Source of the DNA: Tychonema sp. LEGE 07203
GTDB lineage: Bacteria > Cyanobacteriota > Cyanobacteriia > Cyanobacteriales > Microcoleaceae
Direction: 5' to 3'
Length of the DNA: 49,868 bases
Assembly (NCBI RefSeq): GCF_015207285.1
Contig: NZ_JADEXD010000027.1
Span: 1-49,868 of the forward strand
Below are positions 7,760-18,503 of this stretch, one piece after another. Position numbers and translations under genes: made by a program. The first letter of the stretch is position 1. The number at the start of each line of letters is the position of its first letter. Under the pieces are notes generated by a model. It had not been told where the DNA came from. It did no database searches and saw nothing but the letters and a program-made list of their open reading frames with translations.

Positions 7760-8794
7760 TCAGTCTAAGCCTAAATGCTGCCGCAGGGCTTGGCGCATCA
7801 CATCGACTGGGACGGATTCTGTGTCCAGCCAAATTTTCAAGGCGGCTGCTCCTTGCTGAACTAGCATTTCGAGTCCGTCAATAGTTCGCGCCCCTCGAAG
7901 CTGCGAATCTTTGAGAAACTGAGTAGGATTCGGGGTGTAAATTAGATCGTAGACGATCGCACCTGCAGAAATTCGATCGAGCGCAGCAGCCGCCACCGGC
8001 GACTTTTCCCCCTGCGGGTGCATCCCCACAGGAGTCGTGTTCACCAGCAAATCCGCCTGGGAAATTAACCTTGACAAATTATCCCAAGCCTGTACCTGCA
8101 AATTCTGCACCGGCATCGGAGAATTGACCCAACTCTGCTTAAATTCCGCTAAATTTTGTTCGTTGCGGCCGACAACGTGAATCTCGGCACATCCCAATTG
8201 AGCGCATCCAGCCACAACAGCCCTCGCCGCCCCGCCATTTCCCAAAATTACCGCTACTTTCTGACTCCAATCGGAACCCCCCCTAGCTTGGTAAGGGGGG
8301 GGACTGGATTCGACAGCTTCTGTTTCGGAACCCCCCCTAGCTTGGTAAGGGGGGGGACTGGATTCGACAGCCGTATTGCCCCTTTCTAAGGGAGAAATCG
8401 CGTCTTTAGCCCCCCCTTGGCAAGGGGGGGTTGGGGGGGGGTGCAGCGGCGCGAGAAAGCCTTCAACGTCGGTATTTGTGCCGCACCAACCTTTTTCAGT
8501 CCGGTATACGGTATTGACTGCGCCGATCGATCGGGCGATCGGGGAAACTTCCGACAGCAGCGGTAAGACGGCTTGTTTGTGAGGAATCGTGATGCTAAAT
8601 CCCCGAAGGTCGATCGCAGCAAATCCTGCAAGAGCAGCCTTTAAATCCCCTGGTTTTACCGGAAATGGGAGGTAAACAAAATCGGCTCCCAAGTGGGAAA
8701 TGGCAGCATTGTGCATCGCCGGCGACAGAGAATGTTCGACGGGATAACCGATTACTCCGAGCAATTTAGTAGTGCCTTTAATCATTTTAGTCAT
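7760..8794 (-). CDS. aroE: Shikimate dehydrogenase with a repeat-derived insert
   Basis: AroE reduces 3-dehydroshikimate with NADPH in the shikimate pathway. The 344-residue product shows YPVEHSLSPAMHNAA (substrate binding), catalytic Lys73 in IPHKQAV, GAVNTVYRT, Asp109 in GTNTDVEGF, and the NADP-binding GNGGAARAV (185-193). AroE proteins are normally about 280-290 residues. The excess is a low-complexity stretch at about 118-175 between the two domains, containing PPPTPPCQGG and two 18-residue copies of AVESSPPPYQARGGS plus linker. It is encoded by palindromic repeats. All active-site motifs survive, so a solvent-exposed linker is the likely result. The start may be Met1 or Met4 (8785). Confidence 0.93.
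   Translation of the reverse strand: MTKMIKGTTKLLGVIGYPVEHSLSPAMHNAAISHLGADFVYLPFPVKPGDLKAALAGFAAIDLRGFSITIPHKQAVLPLLSEVSPIARSIGAVNTVYRTEKGWCGTNTDVEGFLAPLHPPPTPPCQGGAKDAISPLERGNTAVESSPPPYQARGGSETEAVESSPPPYQARGGSDWSQKVAVILGNGGAARAVVAGCAQLGCAEIHVVGRNEQNLAEFKQSWVNSPMPVQNLQVQAWDNLSRLISQADLLVNTTPVGMHPQGEKSPVAAAALDRISAGAIVYDLIYTPNPTQFLKDSQLRGARTIDGLEMLVQQGAAALKIWLDTESVPVDVMRQALRQHLGLD
8272..8441. repeat. Palindromic repeats inside aroE
   Basis: Two identical 45-bp copies (8272-8316 and 8326-8370; period 54 bp, 18 codons) each hold an imperfect CCCCCCTAGCTTGG/TAAGGGGGG palindrome. A third, perfect palindrome at 8410-8430 has 10-bp arms (CCCCCCCTTG / CAAGGGGGGG) around one central base. The same 21-bp palindrome recurs in the methyltransferase gene at 16031-16051. 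Relatives occur between genes at about 20893 and 45128. Confidence 0.85.
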
Positions 8795-9132
8795 TAATTA
8801 TTAGTCATTAGTCATTAGTTGTTAGTTGTTAGTTGTTAGTTGTTATATCAATTCCTCTCTTCATCGTCCTGTATTCATTTCTCTCTGTGTTCTCTGTGTT
8901 CTAGTCAGGTTAAATCATTCCGATCCAACGGTCAACGTTATACCAAATCCTGCTACCATAAGCTGTTCGACATTCAAACTGCACTATTTGCAGGCCAGAC
9001 ACAATAATGCAAGGGGTTCAGGCAATAAATTTAAATAACTAACAGCTTACTGCCCTTATTCTTTAATCTGAGAAAAGTGAACTTTGTTTTTTTAGTAGTG
9101 ACAGTCAACTGTCAACTGTCAACTGTCAACTG
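8795..9132. repeat. Intergenic heptamer arrays and dispersed repeat
   Basis: This gap holds a TAGTCAT array and TTAGTTG heptamers (8795-8844), a diverged copy of the 1259-1353 element (8863-8945), and a GTCAACT heptamer array (9105-9137). The units have the style of the short tandemly repeated repetitive sequences known in filamentous cyanobacteria. I see no gene. Confidence 0.7.
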
Positions 9133-10497
9133 TCAACCATCAACTGTGGTCATAAACTCTTTAGCATCAGCCAAAATCGGATTGACATCAAACCAATAAT
9201 CCTCACCATAACGGTACTCAAACACCCAGAGACTTCGCAGCAAGATTTGGTATTTAGTTTCCCCGCTGACAATTTTAGTAGCTGATACTTGGCGGAGCAA
9301 TTCCCACTCATCCGGTTCGATCGCCAAAGTAAGCTGGTGACGGCGCTGGACGATCACATTTTCCAAAGTTTCCCGCGACAGAGGAGGGTCTTGTTTTTGC
9401 AGACAGCTATACAGCAGTTGCAGTAAATTGCGGACATGGCCCCCGCTAACTCGACACAGGCGATCGAGAGTTTCAGCAGAATCAAAAATTTTGTCAACCA
9501 AAGCATAGCGCCCAGATGGTTCCACCGTCGGAAAAGCCCGCGCCAGAACCATCTGCCGCAGCAATTCCACACCCTCAGAGCACTGAGAACCGTCGCTCAA
9601 CTGCACCGGCACCATCGGCAAAACCTTCGGATCTACCCCAAAACGATTGGTCAACTGGCCCAAATCGTTAGAAAAAATCAGCACCAAAGGAATTGTATAC
9701 ACGATGTGGCAATTTAGTCTTGCCAACTGTTCCCCGCGATCGACAAACAGGTATTCCGGCTGCAAGCGCCCCGTCGGTTTCGCGCACAGGTGGATGCGAT
9801 CGAGATTGTCAATAATCACCACAAGTCCCTGTTTCCCTTGACGTTTGAGTTCTTGATTGGCCGGTTCGAGCAACTCCTGATTCAGAGCCTCTAAAATTAC
9901 ATTAGTACGCGGCTCCAAATATTGCCGCAACTCCGATCGCAAATTCGGAGCATCTTTCGCCTTAGCCGTAATTTTCCCAATTCCCAGCGCCAGAGAAAAT
10001 TCTCCCTCAGTGCTAGCATTTATTTCTCCAAAACCGGGAACATTAGCTTCAGCCCTCAAGTCGATTTGAGTTTGAAAAACATCAGCAACCCCTTTCAGCA
10101 AAGCTTTAAAACCCGTTGGTTGCAGCTTGATTTTCATTTTCTCAATGCTTTCGCTCACCTGACGGGCAACACTCAACAAAATGTCCGTAATATCGACATC
10201 AGCCATGTCTAAGTCTTTACTCGACTCAAAATAAACCACATGAAATCCTTGCTCCTGCAATTGAGCTTGCAGCCGCAGCAATTCTGTTGATTTACCAGAG
10301 CCGATGTGACCGGTGAACAACTGACAGGTAGGTGAATCTGGGGATAGACGGCTGATGGTGCGCTCCAATTGTTCTACGATTGTGCCGCCCCGCACTGAAG
10401 AGAAATCGATATAGTATTGTCGGTCTTCTTGATTTGCTACTGCCAGGGTGTAGCTGGGATTGCAGGCTTTATAAAATTTCTGTAAATTTAGTTCCAT
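9133..10497 (-). CDS. P-loop ATPase (AAA/STAND-like), cyanobacterial
   Basis: The product is 454 residues from ATG 10497 (MELNLQKFYKACNPS); an upstream ATG at 10521 would add eight residues. It has a Walker A motif, TGHIGSGKSTELLRL, and a Walker B motif, GLVVIIDNLDRI, separated by a region with a predicted membrane-free, helical insert. SGGHVRNLLQLLYSC resembles the sensor 2/lid region of AAA-type ATPases such as Cdc6/KAP/STAND proteins. The final 80 residues contain a likely winged-helix domain. It is a lone gene. Related ATPases in bacteria act in signalling or defence, but no partner effector or peptidase is visible here, so the role is unknown. Confidence 0.7.
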   Translation of the reverse strand: MELNLQKFYKACNPSYTLAVANQEDRQYYIDFSSVRGGTIVEQLERTISRLSPDSPTCQLFTGHIGSGKSTELLRLQAQLQEQGFHVVYFESSKDLDMADVDITDILLSVARQVSESIEKMKIKLQPTGFKALLKGVADVFQTQIDLRAEANVPGFGEINASTEGEFSLALGIGKITAKAKDAPNLRSELRQYLEPRTNVILEALNQELLEPANQELKRQGKQGLVVIIDNLDRIHLCAKPTGRLQPEYLFVDRGEQLARLNCHIVYTIPLVLIFSNDLGQLTNRFGVDPKVLPMVPVQLSDGSQCSEGVELLRQMVLARAFPTVEPSGRYALVDKIFDSAETLDRLCRVSGGHVRNLLQLLYSCLQKQDPPLSRETLENVIVQRRHQLTLAIEPDEWELLRQVSATKIVSGETKYQILLRSLWVFEYRYGEDYWFDVNPILADAKEFMTTVDG

Positions 10498-11019
10498 ACC
10501 CTGTTCTCTATTCGATAACATTATGCACTAATAGCTTATTCATTTAGCTATTTTACCAATCCGAAGAAAACTCAGTTTATTTTGATGTTTTATTTAGCGG
10601 CCAATATTTTGATACAGATCGTAATCCGCCACAAATCCTAGTTAAATACAGTTGATTTTCCGCATCGCAATGCAATTATTGTAATTTTCAATAAAACTTG
10701 CATTGCTCTCGATCGAACAGATGGCGATCGCAAATTTGTCTGCTAAAATCAAAGACGAAGATTTGAGATTAATGTTCTCGGAGTCAAAGTGCGGACTTGA
10801 GTACGGTTAACCGAATTTCGATTATCCAGTCAATATTAGGTGGAATCTGCCACCTTAAATCTAATTGCTTGGGCGACTCCCGAAGCAGATTTTTGAGCGA
10901 TCGAGATAGTAGCATCTCCGGCTTTGTAAAAAGATTTTTTTTGTTTGAGGTTAATCCTCCGGGTGCGGATCTGGTATATCTTTGATAGAACTTGCCGATT
11001 GACGGGTGACGACGCACTT
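10498..11019. other. Intergenic region without a supported gene
   Basis: About 520 bp upstream of the P-loop ATPase. The first part is AT-rich (10540-10720) and may hold its promoter. The second part (10790-11010) reads as short open frames on both strands, none with a convincing start or family. It may be an old gene remnant, but I cannot name one. Confidence 0.35.
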
Positions 11020-11049
11020 ACACCGGATATCGCCCGCGATATCCGGTGT
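11020..11049. repeat. Perfect 14-bp inverted repeat
   Basis: ACACCGGATATCGC (11020-11033) and GCGATATCCGGTGT (11036-11049) are perfect reverse complements separated by two bases. It lies directly beside the small inverted-repeat element at 11055, far from any start codon. A repeat element is likelier than an operator; no T-run follows on either strand. Confidence 0.7.
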
Positions 11050-11054
11050 ACCAC

Positions 11055-11182
11055 ATATAGCAATCCTAAATCATTTGCATAATTATTGTAGGGGTTCGCT
11101 TGCCACGTGGTTGCCCGATAGGGGGGTAGGCATTCTTGGCACTACCTTACAAATTTATCTGAATCATTTAGGATTGCTATAT
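11055..11182. mobile_element. MITE-like element with 17-bp terminal inverted repeats
   Basis: A 128-bp segment bounded by ATATAGCAATCCTAAAT (11055-11071) and its perfect reverse complement ATTTAGGATTGCTATAT (11166-11182). The interior encodes nothing. This is the shape of a non-autonomous miniature inverted-repeat element. I could not identify a target-site duplication with confidence, nor a parent transposase in the window. Confidence 0.65.
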
Positions 11183-11436
11183 ACATGGAATATGCTGTAA
11201 ATAGTAGCAGCAATTCCAGCAAGTTTCTCGTTGTTAGCAAAATCCCACATTGTCCCGCGCCCCCAACACAAAAAATAGCACCATATTCTGCCGGGTCAAT
11301 TTGTGCTGGATCGAGCGTATTTTCAACGCGAAAAACCTGCTCCGAATCGTCTAAAAAAGCCTTATTTATCGCCTCTCTCCTTCCTCACTCTGCGCTAAGA
11401 GCGCCCTCTGCGGTTAAAAAACTCCAAATTATACAA

Positions 11437-11468
11437 CAAAAAAAGGGCTGGTGCAGTTACCAGCCCTT
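11437..11468 (-). terminator. Intrinsic terminator of apcE
   Basis: Read on the minus strand, a perfect 10-bp stem (AAGGGCTGGT / ACCAGCCCTT) with a six-base loop is followed by a run of seven T. It starts about 58 bp after the apcE stop. It explains why no apcABC genes follow in the same transcript. Confidence 0.9.
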
Positions 11469-11525
11469 AAACTAATTTGAGATATTAAATTACAAGTAAT
11501 CTAACATCTCAAAACTCAAATCAAT

Positions 11526-14940
<3,415 letters not shown>

Positions 14941-16164
14941 ATGGATACTACGCCCGATATCAGCGCTGCCGTGCGGCGGCTTTACGATACTTTCCCTTTT
15001 CCTCCCGATCCTTTGTCCGACGAACCGCCCCCCGGCTACAACTGGCGCTGGAGTTGGCCTGATGCTTACAATTTTTGCACTGGCCAAAAGCCGCCAAAAC
15101 TCGATATTCGGATTTTAGATGCCGGCTGCGGCACCGGTTCGAGTACAGATTACCTGATCCACCTCAACCCGGAAGCGTCCGTAACGGCGATCGACCTCAG
15201 TTCCGGTGCCTTGAAGGTAGCACAAGAACGCTGCAGGCGATCCGGGGCGCGAGAAGCAGATTTTCGCCACCTCAGCATCTACGATGCCGCCGAGTTAGAT
15301 GGCGAGTTCGATTTGATCAACTGCGTCGGCGTGCTCCACCACTTGCCAGATCCGATCCGGGGCATTCAAGCGCTGGCGGCAAAGTTGGCTCCGGGCGGTT
15401 TGATGCACATTTTTGTGTATGCTGAGCTCGGCCGCTGGGAAATTCAACTGATGCAAAGGGCGATCGGGCTTCTCCAAGGCAACCAAAAAGGCGACTATGC
15501 CGATGGCGTGAAAGTCGGCCGTCAAATCTTTGCTTCTTTACCAGAAACCAACCGTCTTGTCAAGTACGAAAAACAGCGTTGGGCAGGAGAAAATCAGCGA
15601 GACGAATGTTTTGCCGATATGTACGTTCACCCGCAGGAAATTGACTACAACATCGAGACTTTGTTCGAGTTAATTGATGCTTCGGGATTGGAATTTATTA
15701 ATTTCTCAAATCCGGGATATTGGCAGTTAGAAAGACTTTTGGGGAAAGCACCGGAGTTGATACAAAGAGCTCAGGGTTTGACGGAACGGGAGCTTTATCG
15801 ATTAATAGAATTGTTGGATACGGAAATCACTCATTACGAGTTTTTCTTGGGCAAAAAGCCTGTTAATAAAATTGATTGGTCGGACGATAAGGCACTTTTG
15901 GCTGCAATTCCAGAGTTGAGTAGTTGTATCCACGGTTGGCCGAGTCAACAAGTGTTTGATTGCAACTACCAATTGGTCAATTTGTCAAGTGCTGAGTTTG
16001 AGTTTCTGCAAGGTTGTTCACCCCCCCCAGCCCCCCCTTGCCAAGGGGGGGAGGAAGAGGTACAGAAGACTGTTGGGGATATTTTGGCGGATGTGGAGGT
16101 GGGATTGGATGAAGTGCGATCGATCTTATCAAAACAGCTAATATTGCTAACACCGACTTTATAG
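14941..16164 (+). CDS. Class I SAM-dependent methyltransferase
   Basis: The product is 407 residues from ATG 14941. A Rossmann-fold methyltransferase domain lies at about 55-170: motif I DAGCGTGSSTDYL (60-72), AIDLSSGAL, and GVLHHLPDP. The N-terminal stretch (RRLYDTFPFPPDPL) and a long C-terminal region (about 175-360) with HPQEIDYNIETLFELID are typical of a cyanobacterial family of uncertain substrate. Near the end, residues about 358-375 (CSPPPAPPCQGGEEE) are encoded by a palindromic repeat, so the C-terminus has been altered. The methyl acceptor is unknown. It diverges from apcE; co-regulation with the phycobilisome is only a guess from position. Confidence 0.85.
   Translation: MDTTPDISAAVRRLYDTFPFPPDPLSDEPPPGYNWRWSWPDAYNFCTGQKPPKLDIRILDAGCGTGSSTDYLIHLNPEASVTAIDLSSGALKVAQERCRRSGAREADFRHLSIYDAAELDGEFDLINCVGVLHHLPDPIRGIQALAAKLAPGGLMHIFVYAELGRWEIQLMQRAIGLLQGNQKGDYADGVKVGRQIFASLPETNRLVKYEKQRWAGENQRDECFADMYVHPQEIDYNIETLFELIDASGLEFINFSNPGYWQLERLLGKAPELIQRAQGLTERELYRLIELLDTEITHYEFFLGKKPVNKIDWSDDKALLAAIPELSSCIHGWPSQQVFDCNYQLVNLSSAEFEFLQGCSPPPAPPCQGGEEEVQKTVGDILADVEVGLDEVRSILSKQLILLTPTL
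16018..16053. repeat. Palindromic repeat inside the methyltransferase gene
   Basis: The core at 16031-16051 is a perfect palindrome with 10-bp arms (CCCCCCCTTG / CAAGGGGGGG), the reverse complement of the one in aroE at 8410-8430. In both genes it is read in the same frame, as PP(T/A)PPCQGG. Confidence 0.85.
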
Positions 16165-16181
16165 CGGTTTTTAATTATTTG

Positions 16182-16271
16182 AACGAACCGCGAAGACGCG
16201 AAGAGCGCGAAGCAAGAACAGCATCTTCTTCTTTCTCTTCCTTCGCGTCCTTCGTGCCTTCGCGGTTCGTT
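16182..16271. repeat. Long inverted repeat after the methyltransferase
   Basis: AACGAACCGCGAAG (16182-16195) pairs perfectly with CTTCGCGGTTCGTT (16258-16271). Inside it ACGCGAAG (16196-16203) pairs with CTTCGCGT (16241-16248). The AACGAACCGCGAAG style is a dispersed repeat (a relative lies near 37300). It could stop or protect the methyltransferase transcript, though no T-run follows. Confidence 0.7.
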
Positions 16272-16540
16272 TAATCTTACTCCATTACAGAATCCAGCTA
16301 AAATCCAAAATCCCAAATGGATTGACACAGGCCCCCGTCTGCGGCTACGCTTTGAAGTTAGAGGTTACTTTGCTTGTAGAGGAAGTAGCCGGCGTCCCCT
16401 CCGCTTCGCTGCGCCCAAAAATCTAGTTGCACTCCCTCCGCTTCGCTGCGCCCAAAGCTGTTGGTAGCAGCAATGGACAGCTAACCGCCAAACTGGTATC
16501 AGCAGTCTGGAGGCTAACGGAGTATCTTAACATCCTCTGT
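16272..16540. other. Non-coding region with a 23-bp direct repeat
   Basis: This stretch has no supported gene. It contains two identical 23-bp copies (16397-16419 and 16434-16456) with the core CTCCGCTTCGCTGCGCC. It ends at a strong terminator, so a short non-coding RNA or a long leader of the 16623 gene is possible. Confidence 0.4.
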
Positions 16541-16592
16541 AGCCGCCCTGCTATGCGTTGAAAAGCGGGGCGGCTGGGTTTTTGGGTTTTTC
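16541..16592 (+). terminator. Intrinsic terminator or attenuator upstream of the 16623 gene
   Basis: AGCCGCCCTGC (16541-16551) pairs with GCGGGGCGGCT (16565-16575) with one wobble, followed by GGGTTTTTGGGTTTTT. A second small hairpin follows (GGGTTTT, CTAG loop, AAAACCC). Because the next gene starts only about 30 bp later, this looks like either the 3' end of a small RNA or a leader attenuator. Confidence 0.65.
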
Positions 16593-16622
16593 TAGAAAAC
16601 CCAAAACCAGGAGAACATAATT

Positions 16623-16889
16623 ATGTCACAGGAATTCTTGCCTGACGACAACAAATTCGTTAGCGCAGCCCTCGAAGAGGATCGGCCAAATGACGACTCA
16701 GCAGCAGAATCGGAACAGGATGTGGTGTGTGTAACGGTGACAGGTTCGCCCAAGGGTGTCAGGGAAACCATACTCACTTTGTACCGCCTGGGATTTGCCG
16801 AAGTCGGCGATTGGAGTCCCGTACAGCGTGCAGCTAATCCGAAGCAAGTGATGAGTGTGCTGATTCGCCGTCGGAAGCGCAAAGCGTAG
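16623..16889 (+). CDS. Small conserved cyanobacterial protein, function unknown
   Basis: The 88-residue product has an acidic N-terminal half (about 1-35), then a conserved core DVVCVTVTGSPKGVRETILTLYRLGFAEVGDWSP, then a basic tail RRRKRKA. I recognise this as a widespread cyanobacterial small-protein pattern but know of no assigned function. The start is firm: CCAGGAGAA stands eight bases before ATG 16623. A terminator-like structure directly upstream suggests control at the leader. The split charge (acidic head, basic tail) could mean a nucleic-acid or ribosome-associated role; that is speculation. Confidence 0.75.
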   Translation: MSQEFLPDDNKFVSAALEEDRPNDDSAAESEQDVVCVTVTGSPKGVRETILTLYRLGFAEVGDWSPVQRAANPKQVMSVLIRRRKRKA

Positions 16890-17204
16890 GTGTTTGCTCG
16901 TTCCCAGGCCTTAGCCTGGGAGCACATTCCATGAGCATCTGCCTCCTGTTTTTGTTTTTATCCGTTAGCGAGGCAGAGCCTCTGGATCTCGGTTTCCAGG
17001 CCTTAGCCTGGGAACCAGTTAAACCAGTTAAGAAGACCAACTAATATCAGGCACGTTACTTTACTGAAACATATATATATAAATCAAGCAAGCTAGGCGG
17101 GGAAACTTTTTTTCTCACTACTTGCTCAAACCTGAAATCCTGACCTAAACAAACCAGGATTATTTGCATTTATAATTACGCTTATTAGTACCAAATATTG
17201 CTTT
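16890..17204. repeat. Intergenic region with CCAGGCCTTAGCCTGG palindromes
   Basis: Two copies of the palindrome CCCAGGCCTTAGCCTGGG occur at 16903-16920 and (as CCAGGCCTTAGCCTGG) 16996-17011. Between them TGCCTC and GAGGCA form a third inverted pair. The rest is AT-rich and should hold the DUF433 gene promoter. No gene is seen. Confidence 0.65.
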
Positions 17205-17429
17205 ATGGACTACCACGACATCATCACAATTGAACCGGGAAAACGCAGTGGCAAACCATGTATCCGGGGAATGCGAATCACCGTCTACGACATCTTAGAA
17301 TATCTCGCCGGTGGCATGACGGAAACAGAAATTCTCGAAGATTTTTCCGAACTAACTTCGGCAGACATCAAAGCCTGCCTTGCTTTTGCGGCGGATCGTG
17401 AAAAAAAGTTATTTGTGGCATCTCTGTGA
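17205..17429 (+). CDS. DUF433 domain protein (VapB-like antitoxin)
   Basis: The 74-residue product is the complete DUF433 domain: ITIEPGKRSGKPCIRGMRITVYDILEYLAGGMTETEILEDFSELTSADIKACLAFAADRE. DUF433 proteins are small winged-helix-like antitoxins, usually encoded directly before a PIN-like DUF5615 toxin. Here the partner is reduced to a stub that overlaps the stop codon (17426-17470). The gene is therefore an orphan antitoxin, or a repressor that has lost its target. No strong ribosome site precedes ATG 17205. Confidence 0.9.
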   Translation: MDYHDIITIEPGKRSGKPCIRGMRITVYDILEYLAGGMTETEILEDFSELTSADIKACLAFAADREKKLFVASL

Positions 17430-17470
17430 AACCGTTATTCCACAAAAACCTCTCAGATACAGTCTTATAA
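17426..17470 (+). pseudogene. Stub of a DUF5615 (PIN-like) toxin gene
   Basis: A GTG overlapping the DUF433 stop (GTGA) opens a 14-codon frame reading MKPLFHKNLSDTVL followed by TAA. This resembles the start of DUF5615 toxins (M-K-hydrophobic-L-F-D-E-N-L-S), with the catalytic Asp of LFDEN replaced by His. Position, overlap and sequence all fit a toxin lost soon after its first strand. The match is short, so the call depends on context. Confidence 0.6.
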
Positions 17471-17583
17471 TATAATTGAAACAGTGCTAGCCAGCTTGTT
17501 AATTCAACTAGAGTTACTGCGGCCGCCGCTTCCCTCGGATGTGTAAACATTTTAATAACGATAGCAATCCTAGAAGGTACAAG

Positions 17584-18174
17584 ATGACACAAGCCCACCA
17601 ACAGAAACTTACCTTTGAAGAATACCTCACCTACGAGGACGACACCGACAACCGCTACGAATTAATTGACGGAGAGTTAGTAATATTGCCGCCCGAATCT
17701 GAACCCAACAACGCCATTGTCAGCTATCTGTTTTTAGTCCTCGTCAATACTGGCATCCCTTGGCGGTGTATCAAAACACATAGCTGCGAAATCCAAGTTC
17801 CGATCCTGCGCGAGGGCGACGCAGCTAACCGTTACCCCGATTTAGTGATTTTGCGGCCCGAACACATATTGCTGACAGCAACCAGGCTAACTATTACCCT
17901 TGATATGCCGCCTCCTCAGTTGGTGGTTGAGGTTGTTAGTCCAGGTAGAGTTGGGCGCGATCGCGATTATATTAGTAAACGAGCCCAATATGCAGCACGC
18001 AGCATCCCTGAATATTGGATTGTTGACCCTCAAGAGCAAATGGTAGCGGTACTCAGGTTAGAATCAGGTGAGTATGTGGAAGTTGGGATGTTTCAAGGGG
18101 AACAAGCACTTGTTTCTCCAACGTTTCCGCAGTTGAATTTGACGGCGGGACAAGTCTTGGGAGGGGAGTTTTAG
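17584..18174 (+). CDS. Uma2 family endonuclease-like protein
   Basis: The product is 196 residues from ATG 17584, chosen because AGAAGGT lies just upstream; the longer frame from 17539 adds an unlikely head. The Uma2 fold (PD-(D/E)XK nuclease-like) shows LTFEEYLTYEDDTDNRYELIDGELV, the core RYPDLVILRPE, PPQLVVEVVSPG, and YWIVDPQEQMVAVLRL. The Asp, Glu and Lys/Tyr positions of the presumed active site (PDLVI, VVEVVS, and the following KRAQYAARSIPEYW) are present. Uma2 genes are hugely expanded in cyanobacteria and their biological role is unsettled. Four occur in this window. Confidence 0.9.
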   Translation: MTQAHQQKLTFEEYLTYEDDTDNRYELIDGELVILPPESEPNNAIVSYLFLVLVNTGIPWRCIKTHSCEIQVPILREGDAANRYPDLVILRPEHILLTATRLTITLDMPPPQLVVEVVSPGRVGRDRDYISKRAQYAARSIPEYWIVDPQEQMVAVLRLESGEYVEVGMFQGEQALVSPTFPQLNLTAGQVLGGEF

Positions 18175-18206
18175 TTGTAGAATGCGCCAAATTGCATAAT
18201 TTTCAA

Positions 18207-18503
18207 CTAAGCTACCTTCGGGCAAATTTCGACTTTGACAGTCATACCTACTTTGTTGAGCATTGCAATCAGACTGTCAACGGAAAACTGCCCAATTTTA
18301 CCTTGAGTTAGAGCTTTGATTCGATCGTTGGACTGTTGGAGATGTTGAGCCGTTTGATCGAGAGTCCAACCGCGCTCTTTAATCTGATGAGTCAGGGCGA
18401 GAATTAGTTGCGATCGGATTAGTAAGTTATCAGCTTCTTCCGATGAGAATCCGAGGTCTAGAAAGATATTATCGGCTGCTTGGGTAATAGTATTTTCGCT
18501 CAT
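18207..18503 (-). CDS. XRE family antitoxin (HigA-like)
   Basis: The 98-residue product holds a helix-turn-helix of the XRE type (about 33-80): LALTHQIKERGWTLDQTAQHLQQSNDRIKALTQGKIGQFSVDSLIAMLNKVGM. This matches antitoxins of the HigA2/'helix-turn-helix XRE' type that neutralise RelE/HigB-like toxins and repress their own operon. Its start (18503) overlaps the end of the upstream toxin gene (18500), so the two are translationally coupled. As in higBA systems the toxin comes first. Unlike the decaying pairs elsewhere in the window, both members look intact. Confidence 0.88.
   Translation of the reverse strand: MSENTITQAADNIFLDLGFSSEEADNLLIRSQLILALTHQIKERGWTLDQTAQHLQQSNDRIKALTQGKIGQFSVDSLIAMLNKVGMTVKVEICPKVA

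Noticed and set aside
7211..7768. 185-codon plus-strand frame
   Set aside because: It lies opposite the secreted-protein gene and the aroE end; the minus-strand gene has a clear signal peptide and normal composition.
10784..11063. Overlapping small frames in the 10.5-11.0 kb gap
   Set aside because: No recognisable domain or ribosome site; both strands are open because of composition. Possibly an old remnant, but not supportable.
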